Shown one piece after another: positions 56,985 through 64,000 of a stretch of DNA of 64,000 bases (positions are counted from its first letter, which is position 1; each line of letters starts with the position of its first letter). The position numbers and the translations under genes are program-made. The notes below the pieces were generated by a model. That model had not been told where the DNA came from. It searched no databases and saw nothing but the letters and a program-made list of their open reading frames with translations. Source of the stretch: an uncultured Anaeroplasmataceae bacterium (lineage in GTDB: Bacteria; Bacillota_I; Bacilli_A; Acholeplasmatales; Anaeroplasmataceae); assembly GCA_944325035.1 (NCBI GenBank), contig CALUYM010000005.1:80504-144503 (forward strand), in the 5' to 3' direction.

Positions 56985-59147
56985 ATGAACGTTATAAAAA
57001 GAAGTGGAAAAGAAGTTGATTTTGATGATAATAAAATTAGACAAGCTATTATCAAAGCCAACAATTCGGTGAAAGATTTAACATTATGCTTAACAGATGA
57101 TGAAATTGAAAAAATTGTTAAATCAGTTGTATCAAAATGTGATAATTTTGGCCGTGCAGTTAATGTTGAAGAAATACAGGATATTGTAGAAGAAGAAATA
57201 ATGCGTATGGGATCATATCGAGTTAGTAAGAATTATATAACATATCGTTATAAACGCGAATTAATTCGTAAGTCTAATACAACAGATGATCATATTTTAA
57301 CTTTAATTGAAGGTCAAAATGAAGAAGTAAAACAAGAAAACTCAAATAAAAATCCGACAGTTAATAGTGTTCAACGCGATTATATGGCAGGAGAAGTTTC
57401 AAAGGATATTACGAAACGTTTTCTATTGCCAGAAGATGTAATTGAAGCTCATGAAAATGGTTTACTTCACTTTCATGATAGTGACTATTATGCACAGCAC
57501 ATGCATAATTGTGATTTAGTCAATCTGGAAGATATGTTACAAAATGGTACAGTTATTTCTGGAACCATGATTGAAAAACCACATTCTTTTTCAACAGCTT
57601 GTAATATCGCTACTCAAATTATTGCCCAAGTTGCTTCTAGTCAATACGGAGGACAATCAATATCTTTAGCACATTTGGCCCCATTTGTAGATATTTCACG
57701 TAAAAAAATTTATAAGGATGTTTTAGAAGAATTTGAAACACTGGGAATAACAAATGCTGAGAATAAAATCAAAGAAATTGTAGAAAAACGTCTTCATAAG
57801 GAAATTACGAAAGGTATTCAAACCATTCAATATCAAGTAGTAACTCTTATGACAACGAATGGACAAGCTCCATTTATTACAGAGTTCTTATACCTAAATG
57901 AAGCTAAAAATGAACGTGAAAAAGATGATTTAGCTTTAATTATTGAAGAAACTTTAATTCAAAGAACTCGTGGGATTAAAAATGAACAGGGGATATGGAT
58001 TACACCAGCTTTTCCTAAAATTATCTATGTGTTAGAAGAAGATAATATTAAAGAAGGAAGTAAGTATTATTATTTAACTGAATTGGCTGCTAAATGTACA
58101 GCTAAACGTCTAGTTCCAGATTATATTAGTGAAAAAATCATGAAACAACTAAAAGAAGGAAGTTGCTTTCCAGTTATGGGATGTAGAAGTGCATTAAATC
58201 CGTGGTATGATGAAAATGGAAAACCTAAGTATTATGGCCGTTTTAATCAAGGCGTAGTTACAATCAATTTAGTTGATGTGGCATGTAGTGCTCAAGATCT
58301 AAATGACTTTTGGAAGGTGTTTGATGAGCGTTTAGAGTTATGTCATAAAGCTTTAAGATGTCGTCATGATCGTCTTTGTGGTACACCATCTGATGTAGCA
58401 CCGATTTTGTGGCAACATGGTGCTTTAGCTCGTTTAAAACCAGGTGAAAAGATAGATAAATTATTATATGGTGGATATTCCTCGATTTCATTAGGATATG
58501 CTGGATTATGGGAAAGTGTATATAAATTAATTGGTAAAAAGTTAACAGAACAAGCAGGACAAGAATTAGGTCTAGAAATTATGAAATACATGAATAAGAA
58601 GTGTGAAGAGTGGAAAAAGGTAGAAAATATCGCTTATTCTATTTATGGTACACCGCTTGAAAGTACAACTTATAAATTTGCTAAATGTTTACAAAAACGT
58701 TTTGGAATTATTCCAGGTGTAACTGACAAAAACTATATAACGAATAGCTATCATGTTCATGTAACTGAACCGATTAATGCATTTGATAAGTTAAAACTTG
58801 AAAGTACTTTTCAATCTCTATCATCGGGTGGAGCTATTTCATACATTGAAGTTCCTAACATGCAAAACAATATTGAAGCAGTCTTATCAGTAATTAAATT
58901 TATTTACAATAACATTATGTATGCAGAACTTAATACTAAATCAGATTATTGCCAATGTTGCGGATATACTGGCGAAATTCAAATCATTACTGATAAAAAT
59001 AATAAATTAATTTGGGAATGTCCTAATTGTAAGAATCGTGATCAAACTAAGATGAATGTTGCACGTCGAACTTGCGGGTATATTGGAACTCAATTTTGGA
59101 ATCAAGGTCGAACTCAAGAGATTAAGGAACGAGTTTTACATCTATAA
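56985..59147 (+). CDS. nrdD: Anaerobic ribonucleoside-triphosphate reductase NrdD
   Basis: 720 residues. Class III glycyl-radical reductase making dNTPs without oxygen. N-terminal ATP-cone (VIKRSGKEVDFDDNKIRQAI, about 1-90). Catalytic core with HFHDSDYYAQHMHNCDLVNL, GGQSISLAHLAPFVD and active-site cysteines (CRSALNPW). C-terminal zinc ribbon (YCQCCGYTGEI, ECPNCKNR) and glycyl-radical motif RRTCGYIGTQFWNQGR. The activase NrdG is not encoded next to it. A terminator follows directly. Confidence 0.96.
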   Translation: MNVIKRSGKEVDFDDNKIRQAIIKANNSVKDLTLCLTDDEIEKIVKSVVSKCDNFGRAVNVEEIQDIVEEEIMRMGSYRVSKNYITYRYKRELIRKSNTTDDHILTLIEGQNEEVKQENSNKNPTVNSVQRDYMAGEVSKDITKRFLLPEDVIEAHENGLLHFHDSDYYAQHMHNCDLVNLEDMLQNGTVISGTMIEKPHSFSTACNIATQIIAQVASSQYGGQSISLAHLAPFVDISRKKIYKDVLEEFETLGITNAENKIKEIVEKRLHKEITKGIQTIQYQVVTLMTTNGQAPFITEFLYLNEAKNEREKDDLALIIEETLIQRTRGIKNEQGIWITPAFPKIIYVLEEDNIKEGSKYYYLTELAAKCTAKRLVPDYISEKIMKQLKEGSCFPVMGCRSALNPWYDENGKPKYYGRFNQGVVTINLVDVACSAQDLNDFWKVFDERLELCHKALRCRHDRLCGTPSDVAPILWQHGALARLKPGEKIDKLLYGGYSSISLGYAGLWESVYKLIGKKLTEQAGQELGLEIMKYMNKKCEEWKKVENIAYSIYGTPLESTTYKFAKCLQKRFGIIPGVTDKNYITNSYHVHVTEPINAFDKLKLESTFQSLSSGGAISYIEVPNMQNNIEAVLSVIKFIYNNIMYAELNTKSDYCQCCGYTGEIQIITDKNNKLIWECPNCKNRDQTKMNVARRTCGYIGTQFWNQGRTQEIKERVLHL

Positions 59148-59161
59148 ATAATTTTAATAAT

Positions 59162-59218
59162 AAAAACCTTTAATATTTTTGAGATATATAGTAAGATATT
59201 AAAGGTTTTTATTTTTTT
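59162..59218 (+). terminator. Terminator of nrdD
   Basis: AAAAACCTTTAATAT and ATATTAAAGGTTTTT, 15-bp arms with a 19-nt loop, then ATTTTTTT. Confidence 0.88.
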
Positions 59219-59286
59219 AGATAAGCTGGTTTACTTTACATATAATTTATTTAATGTTAAAATTTATAACTGCAAAAGGATATGAT

Positions 59287-61146
59287 ATGATGTTTGATGT
59301 AATAGTAGTTGGTGGCGGCCACGCAGGATGTGAAGCTGCCCTTTCGTTAGCTAAAAGAAAATTTAATACACTTCTAATTTCGGGAAACTTAGATAAATTG
59401 GGTTCAATGCCATGTAATCCATCAATTGGAGGACCTGCAAAAGGCATTGTGGTTAGAGAAATTGATGCTTTAGGAGGATATCAAGGGAAAAACGCTGACT
59501 TATGTCAAATCCAAATGAAGATGTTAAACTCTTCAAAAGGTCCGGCGGTTAGGGCGTTACGTAGCCAAGATGATAAAGTTTTATATTCAAAGCAAATGCG
59601 TAAACACTTGGAATCAACTGAAAATTTAACGTTAAAAGAAGGATATGTTGAAACTCTTTTAATAAACAATAATACGGTTTATGGAATTAAGATGCCAAAT
59701 GGAGAAGAAATCTTATCTAAGATTGTTATTTTAACAACTGGAACGTATCTAAATAGTAAGATATTCCGAGGCCATGTTATTACTAATTCTGGTCCAGAAG
59801 GACAAGCAACGAGTTTTGGAATCTCTAAACAATTAGCAGATTTAGGATTTGATGTTCGTCGTTTAAAAACAGGAACTCCACCACGGATTAAAGCATCTAC
59901 CATTGATTTTACGAAATCAAGTCTAGAACCAGGTGATACATATCCTTATCGTTTTTCGTTTGATGATGGATATGAACAAATTCAAAAAGTGAGTGTTCCT
60001 TGTCATTTAACATATACAAATAAAGAAATTCATGAAATTATTATGAATCATTTAGATGATAGTGCTATGTATGGGGGAATTTTAGAAGGCGTAGGTCCAC
60101 GTTATTGTCCTTCGATTGAAACAAAAGTGGTTCGTTTTGCTGACAAAGAACGTCATCAAATTTTTTTAGAACCAGAAAGTTTAGAATGGGATCAAATTTA
60201 TGTTCAAGGTTTTTCAACATCAATGCCGGTTGAAGTTCAAGATAAGATGATTCGGCTAATTCCGGGATTAGAAAATTGTGAAATAGCTGAATATGCTTAT
60301 GCGATAGAATATGATTCAATTAATCCACTTAATTTATGGCCAAGTCTAGAAACTAAATTAGTTGAAAATTTATATTGTGCAGGACAAATTAATGGAACAT
60401 CAGGATATGAAGAAGCTGCATGCCAGGGTCTAATGGCTGGAATTAATGCTGGCTTAAAATTACAAGGTCGTGAACCATTAGTTTTAAGAAGAGATGAAGC
60501 TTATATTGGTGTTTTAATCGATGACCTAGTTACAAAAGGAACTGAAGAGCCATATCGATTATTAACAAGTCGAGCAGAGTATCGTTTATTATTAAGACAT
60601 GACAACGCAGATTTACGTTTACGTGAATATGGTTATCAAGTTGGTTTAATTTCAGAAGAACAACATAATCGACTAATAAAGAAAATTGAAGATATTAAAA
60701 CTACCACAAATTTATTTAAGACAACTAATGTTTTATTGGGCGAAAGAACAAATAATTATTTAGAAAAAATTGGTTCATCAAAGATTGTTGAATCAGTAAA
60801 ATCCTATGAGCTTTTAAAACGTCCAGAAATATCTTATAATGATATTAAGTATTTACTTAATTTAGATATTGCAGATGAAATTTTAGAACAAGTCGAAATT
60901 GAAGCTAAATATTCAGGATATATTAATAAAGCCAATCAACAAGCTGAAAAATTAAGAGCGATGGATTTAAAAATAATCCCAGATAATATAGATTATAGTA
61001 AGGTTGATAATATTGCTTTAGAAGCTAGGGAAAAACTTGAACAAGTTCGCCCTCAAACAATTGGGCAAGCTTCACGTATCTCCGGAGTTAATCCTGCAGA
61101 TATAGCAGTATTATCGGTTTATGTAGAAACATTGAGGAGAAAATAA
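59287..61146 (+). CDS. mnmG: tRNA uridine-5-carboxymethylaminomethyl modification enzyme MnmG
   Basis: FAD-dependent partner of MnmE. About 619 residues. ATG 59287 is used because AAAAGGA lies 6 bases upstream and the FAD motif VIVVGGGHAGCEAALSLAKR follows at once. Other motifs: MPCNPSIGGPAKG, RALRSQDDK, LKTGTPPRIK, YCPSIETKVVRF, QINGTSGYEEAACQGL, and C-terminal RPQTIGQASRISGVNPADI. First of the origin-proximal set; 2 bp before rsmG. Confidence 0.96.
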   Translation: MMFDVIVVGGGHAGCEAALSLAKRKFNTLLISGNLDKLGSMPCNPSIGGPAKGIVVREIDALGGYQGKNADLCQIQMKMLNSSKGPAVRALRSQDDKVLYSKQMRKHLESTENLTLKEGYVETLLINNNTVYGIKMPNGEEILSKIVILTTGTYLNSKIFRGHVITNSGPEGQATSFGISKQLADLGFDVRRLKTGTPPRIKASTIDFTKSSLEPGDTYPYRFSFDDGYEQIQKVSVPCHLTYTNKEIHEIIMNHLDDSAMYGGILEGVGPRYCPSIETKVVRFADKERHQIFLEPESLEWDQIYVQGFSTSMPVEVQDKMIRLIPGLENCEIAEYAYAIEYDSINPLNLWPSLETKLVENLYCAGQINGTSGYEEAACQGLMAGINAGLKLQGREPLVLRRDEAYIGVLIDDLVTKGTEEPYRLLTSRAEYRLLLRHDNADLRLREYGYQVGLISEEQHNRLIKKIEDIKTTTNLFKTTNVLLGERTNNYLEKIGSSKIVESVKSYELLKRPEISYNDIKYLLNLDIADEILEQVEIEAKYSGYINKANQQAEKLRAMDLKIIPDNIDYSKVDNIALEAREKLEQVRPQTIGQASRISGVNPADIAVLSVYVETLRRK

Positions 61147-61148
61147 TT

Positions 61149-61850
61149 ATGAATTTTAAAGAACTTCTTCAAAAACTTAATATCGATTTAACAGTTAAGA
61201 TGGAAGAGAATTTTGATATATATTTTAAATTCTTAGTTGAATATAATGAAAAAGTTAATTTAACTGCAATTACGGATTATGAAGGAGTTTATTTAAAACA
61301 TTTTTATGACTCTTTAACATTATCAACCGCCTTTGATTTAACAAAAACAGTTAAATGTTGTGATGTTGGTGCGGGAGCAGGATTTCCTTCAATCCCAAAT
61401 GCAATTTGTTTTCCTAATTTAGATGTTACTATCATTGATGCTTTAAATAAAAGAATTAATTTTTTAAATGAATTAGTTACTAAATTAGGACTAACTAATG
61501 TTCATGCTTATCATAAAAGAGCAGAAGAATATGCTAATACAAATCGTGAAACTTTTGATTTAGTCACTGCAAGAGCAGTTGCACGACTAAATATCTTAGC
61601 TGAATTATGTCTACCTCTTGTTAGAATTGGTGGCTATTTTGTAGCTATGAAAGGTGGAGATGGTGAAGAAGAGTATGAGGAAGCTAAACGCGCCATTACG
61701 CTTTTAGGAGGCAAGTTAGAAAAAGAAGTGAAGATGACTTTACCAAATGATTTGGGACAAAGAACAATTTTAGTTATTAAAAAAGTAGGTAAAACGCCTA
61801 ATAAATATCCAAGGGCGTTTGCTCAAATTAAAAAGTCACCACTGATGTAG
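61149..61850 (+). CDS. rsmG: 16S rRNA m7G527 methyltransferase RsmG
   Basis: 233 residues. SAM motif CDVGAGAGFPSIPNAI at about 73-88; VDALNKRINFLNEL-type motif II (IDALNKRINFLNEL), and TARAVARLNILAELCLPL, GGYFVAMKGG. Loss of this enzyme usually gives low-level streptomycin resistance. 9 bp before parA; a standard mnmG-rsmG-par order. Confidence 0.95.
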   Translation: MNFKELLQKLNIDLTVKMEENFDIYFKFLVEYNEKVNLTAITDYEGVYLKHFYDSLTLSTAFDLTKTVKCCDVGAGAGFPSIPNAICFPNLDVTIIDALNKRINFLNELVTKLGLTNVHAYHKRAEEYANTNRETFDLVTARAVARLNILAELCLPLVRIGGYFVAMKGGDGEEEYEEAKRAITLLGGKLEKEVKMTLPNDLGQRTILVIKKVGKTPNKYPRAFAQIKKSPLM

Positions 61851-61859
61851 GAGTTAGTT

Positions 61860-62633
61860 ATGAGTTGTAAAGTAATTGCAATTACGAATCAAAAAGGAGG
61901 AGTGGGTAAAACCACTACTTCTATTAATTTATCGGATGCTTTAGCCCGTATGGACAAAAAAGTTCTTTTAATAGATCTTGATCCACAAGCATCTGCTTCA
62001 TTGAGTTTAGCGATGACACGCTATGATGGGAAAAATATATTTGATGTTTTAACGTCGGATACTTCCATTTTAGATGTGATTGAACAACCACAACATTCGA
62101 AAGTCCAAATGGTTGTATCTAATATTGCGCTATCCACATTAGAGATTAAAACGATTGATAATCCTGAACGTGAATTTTTATTGGATCAAAAATTACAAGA
62201 AGTAAAGCCATATTATGATTATATTATTTTAGATTGTCCACCATCTTTAGGGATTATTACTATTAATAGTTTATATGCTGCGGATAGTTGCTTAATTCCT
62301 GTCCAATGTCAGTTTCTAGCGATTGATGGGTTAACTCAATTGTTAAACACTATTAAAATTGTTCAAAAAAAGAAAAAATTCAATAATAAAAATATCTATA
62401 TTGAAGGTATTCTTTTAACAATGCTTGATAAACGTGTTGTTGCATCTTGGGAAGTTGTTAATGAAATAAAAGAGTGCTTTGGCGAGAAAGTGTTTAAAAC
62501 AATTATTAATTCAAATGTTAAGGCGCAAATTGCTCCTCGTTATGGGAAGCCAGTTATAGCTTTCGCCTCGCGTTCGCCTGCTTCCAAGCAATATAAGGAA
62601 TTAGCGAAAGAGTTGGTGAAGAATAATGGCTAA
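61860..62633 (+). CDS. parA: Chromosome partitioning ATPase ParA (Soj)
   Basis: 257 residues. Deviant Walker A NQKGGVGKTTTSINLSDAL at the N-terminus with the signature lysine, LLIDLDPQASASLSL, DYIILDCPPSLGIITINSL and QFLAIDGLTQLL. Works with ParB to segregate origins and regulate initiation. RBS AGGAG in rsmG's end; overlaps parB by 8 bases. Confidence 0.96.
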   Translation: MSCKVIAITNQKGGVGKTTTSINLSDALARMDKKVLLIDLDPQASASLSLAMTRYDGKNIFDVLTSDTSILDVIEQPQHSKVQMVVSNIALSTLEIKTIDNPEREFLLDQKLQEVKPYYDYIILDCPPSLGIITINSLYAADSCLIPVQCQFLAIDGLTQLLNTIKIVQKKKKFNNKNIYIEGILLTMLDKRVVASWEVVNEIKECFGEKVFKTIINSNVKAQIAPRYGKPVIAFASRSPASKQYKELAKELVKNNG

Positions 62634-63435
62634 GAGTCTACGAGAATTATTAGAAGAAAATGTTCAAGAATCTAATAATGAAGAAATTATTGAACTTGAA
62701 TTAGATCAAATTAAACCTAACCCGTATCAACCGCGTGATTTTTTTGATGTTAGTAAAATTGATGAATTAGCTGCGTCAATTAAAGAACACGGTGTTATTC
62801 AACCGATTATTGTTAAACCAGTTGGAAATCATTATATAATTATAGCTGGTGAAAGACGTTATCGTGCTTCTTTGAAGCTGGGAATGAAAAAAATTCCAGC
62901 CATTTTAAGAACTTATGAAAAGTCAAAGATGATTGAATTGGCACTAATTGAGAATTTGCAACGAGAAAATTTATCACCAATTGAAGAAGCAACTGCATAT
63001 GTATCAATGATGAAAGAATTAGGATATAATCAAACTGAAGTTGCTGCTAAAATGGGTAAATCGCGTAGCTATATCACAAATATGATAGGGATATTAAATT
63101 TACCATCTGAAGTTTTAGGACTTTTAAAAGTAGGAAAACTTAGTTTTGGACATGCTAGAGCTTTATCTAAATTAAAAGATGATGATAAAATTAAAGAATT
63201 AGCCTATAAAATCGTAACAGATGAACTGAGTGTACGGGATATTGAAGCGTTAGCAAAAAAATATGACAAAAAAAATGAAGTAAAAACTAAACGTAATAGT
63301 GAACGAGTTATCTATAATAAAATATTGAATAATAGAAATATTAAAATTGTTGGAGATAAAAATAAAATCACAATTAAAGTATCTGATGGAAAAATTCAAG
63401 AAATTATGGAGTGGTTATTAAAGGAGATAAAGTAA
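62626..63435 (+). CDS. parB: Chromosome partitioning protein ParB (Spo0J)
   Basis: 269 residues. CTP-binding ParB domain: LDQIKPNPYQPRDFFD, HGVIQPIIVKPVGNHYIIIA, GERRYRASL, LIENLQRENLSPIEEATAY. HTH: YNQTEVAAKMGKSRSYITN. C-terminal dimerisation segment follows. No parS site (TGTTNCACGTGAAACA) was noticed in the window. Shares its last base with the next start. Confidence 0.96.
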   Translation: MAKSLRELLEENVQESNNEEIIELELDQIKPNPYQPRDFFDVSKIDELAASIKEHGVIQPIIVKPVGNHYIIIAGERRYRASLKLGMKKIPAILRTYEKSKMIELALIENLQRENLSPIEEATAYVSMMKELGYNQTEVAAKMGKSRSYITNMIGILNLPSEVLGLLKVGKLSFGHARALSKLKDDDKIKELAYKIVTDELSVRDIEALAKKYDKKNEVKTKRNSERVIYNKILNNRNIKIVGDKNKITIKVSDGKIQEIMEWLLKEIK

Positions 63436-63602
63436 TGTACGAAGAGGGAAGTGTTTTATTTTTTAAAAAACCACATGTGTGTGGTTCACATGAATGGAGA
63501 ATTATTCGTACTGGAGCTGACTTAAAATTGGAATGTGTTGGCTGTAAAAGAGTGATTATGTTACCTAAATATAAGGTGGAAAAACTATTAAAACATAAAT
63601 AG
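63435..63602 (+). CDS. DUF951 family small zinc-ribbon-like protein
   Basis: 55 residues from ATG 63435 (AAGGAGA 7 bases upstream). MYEEGSVLFFKKPHVCGSHE, then EWRIIRTGADLKLECVGCKR and VIMLPKYKVEKLL: the conserved Cys-G-S-H-x-W and C-x-x-C of DUF951, a family usually found next to parB in Firmicutes. Function unknown. Confidence 0.9.
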   Translation: MYEEGSVLFFKKPHVCGSHEWRIIRTGADLKLECVGCKRVIMLPKYKVEKLLKHK

Positions 63603-63606
63603 AGGG

Positions 63607-63647
63607 AAAAAACATATTCTTACTAGGTGGTATGAATATGTTTTTTA
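63607..63647 (+). terminator. Terminator after the par operon
   Basis: AAAAAACATATTC and GAATATGTTTTTT, 13-bp arms, 14-nt loop. Confidence 0.9.
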
Positions 63648-63696
63648 TATATTTTTTTAAATATGTAAGAAAATACAAAAAAATTAAAAAAAGTGC

Positions 63697-63725
63697 TTGA
63701 TTTTCTAGATTTCTTGTTGTAGAAT
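63697..63725 (+). promoter_or_regulatory. Promoter of tRNA-Tyr
   Basis: TTGATT, 17 bp, TAGAAT, preceded by an A-rich tract and AAGTGC. Confidence 0.75.
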
Positions 63726-63761
63726 ATAAGGGCGCTCAACGAGAGCGAAAAAATAAAAAAT

Positions 63762-63845
63762 GGTCGGGTAGCGAAGAGGCTAAACGCGTCAGACTGTAAA
63801 TCTGATCCTTAGGGTTCGTTGGTTCGAAACCAACCCCGACCACCA
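63762..63845 (+). tRNA. tRNA-Tyr (anticodon GTA), CCA encoded
   Basis: Class II tRNA with a long variable arm. Acceptor GGTCGGG/CCCGACC, anticodon stem TCAGA/TCTGA with loop CTGTAAA, T-arm TGGTT CGAAACC-type, encoded CCA at 63843-63845. Confidence 0.95.
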
Positions 63846-63867
63846 CTTATTATTTTTAAAAAAGTGC

Positions 63868-63895
63868 TTGACATTTGATTTAAAAATGATATAAT
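63868..63895 (+). promoter_or_regulatory. Strong promoter of an rRNA operon
   Basis: TTGACA, 16 bp, TATAAT behind an A/T-rich UP-like tract. Confidence 0.8.
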
Positions 63896-64000
63896 CAACA
63901 AGGCTAAATTATAAAGCTAATTAGGTCTTTGAAAACTGAACATAGATGACAAAAAAGCCAAGCGAATTATTACAACAACAATTCTGAAAAAAAGAAAACA
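63896..64000 (+). other. rRNA operon leader, continues past the window
   Basis: Contains AGGTCTTTGAAAACTGAAC, the typical Firmicutes leader segment found shortly before 16S rRNA. The 16S gene itself should begin just outside the window. Confidence 0.75.

Noticed and set aside
63603..63760. parS centromere site near parB
   Set aside because: No match to the 16-bp parS consensus was seen here or around parA-parB.

Overview
The window is AT-rich chromosomal DNA from a low-GC member of the Bacillota. Gene style, operon layout and the short signal recognition particle RNA suggest an anaerobe, perhaps of the Erysipelotrichia (inference). TAA, TAG and TGA all end genes here, so the standard code applies and in-frame stops are real lesions or sequence errors. 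The clockwise end (mnmG, rsmG, parA, parB, DUF951 gene, tRNA-Tyr, start of an rRNA operon) is the classic neighbourhood of a replication origin.

Layout. 1-10.87 kb: a tightly overlapping purine operon (purF partial, purM, purN, purH, purD, folD, purB, guaB, guaA) ending at a strong terminator. 10.87-12.5 kb: a decayed mobile-element scar (relaxase C-terminus, frameshifted tnpV, XRE regulator with a stop). 12.6-15.4 kb: a DpnII-like GATC restriction-modification cluster with an intact HTH-Dam methylase, an endonuclease gene interrupted by one TAA, and a second intact methyltransferase. 15.4-18.1 kb: a GyrI-like protein and a DrrAB-type ABC exporter. 18.3-27.7 kb: a type II-A CRISPR-Cas locus with a tracrRNA on the minus strand, cas9 split by one in-frame TAG, intact cas1, cas2 and csn2, and an array of 48 repeats and 47 spacers. 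27.8-44 kb: housekeeping and hypothetical genes (pepF, yebC-like, pyrR, M29 aminopeptidase, glnA, a surface protein, TtcA-like protein, mnmE, S66 and M19 peptidases, rpmE). 44.2-48.6 kb: tdk, tadA, ffs, tRNA-Thr, an aminopeptidase P and a CvpA-like gene. 48.9-52.5 kb: a MerR-controlled minus-strand operon (ABC ATPase, permease, broken acetyltransferase, lipoprotein). 52.8-64 kb: tkt, a redox protein, an Fnr-like regulator divergent from anaerobic nrdD, and the origin-proximal cluster.

How it fits together. The window carries two DNA-cutting defence systems. In each, the nuclease gene has a single nonsense codon, while the protective or memory-making parts (methyltransferases; Cas1, Cas2, Csn2, tracrRNA, array) look intact. 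The tracrRNA can be reconstructed fully: a sigma-A promoter (TTGACA, 17 bp, TATAAT), an anti-repeat pairing 6 + 10 bp with the CRISPR repeat around a 2/4-nt bulge, a small nexus hairpin and a terminator.

Other points of interest are two genes (pyrR and the gene at 41,571) whose Shine-Dalgarno sequence is separated from the start codon by a perfect hairpin, a MerR-type promoter with a 19-bp spacer, and an ffs gene whose terminator abuts a tRNA-Thr gene. All family assignments were made by reading motifs; no database search was possible.
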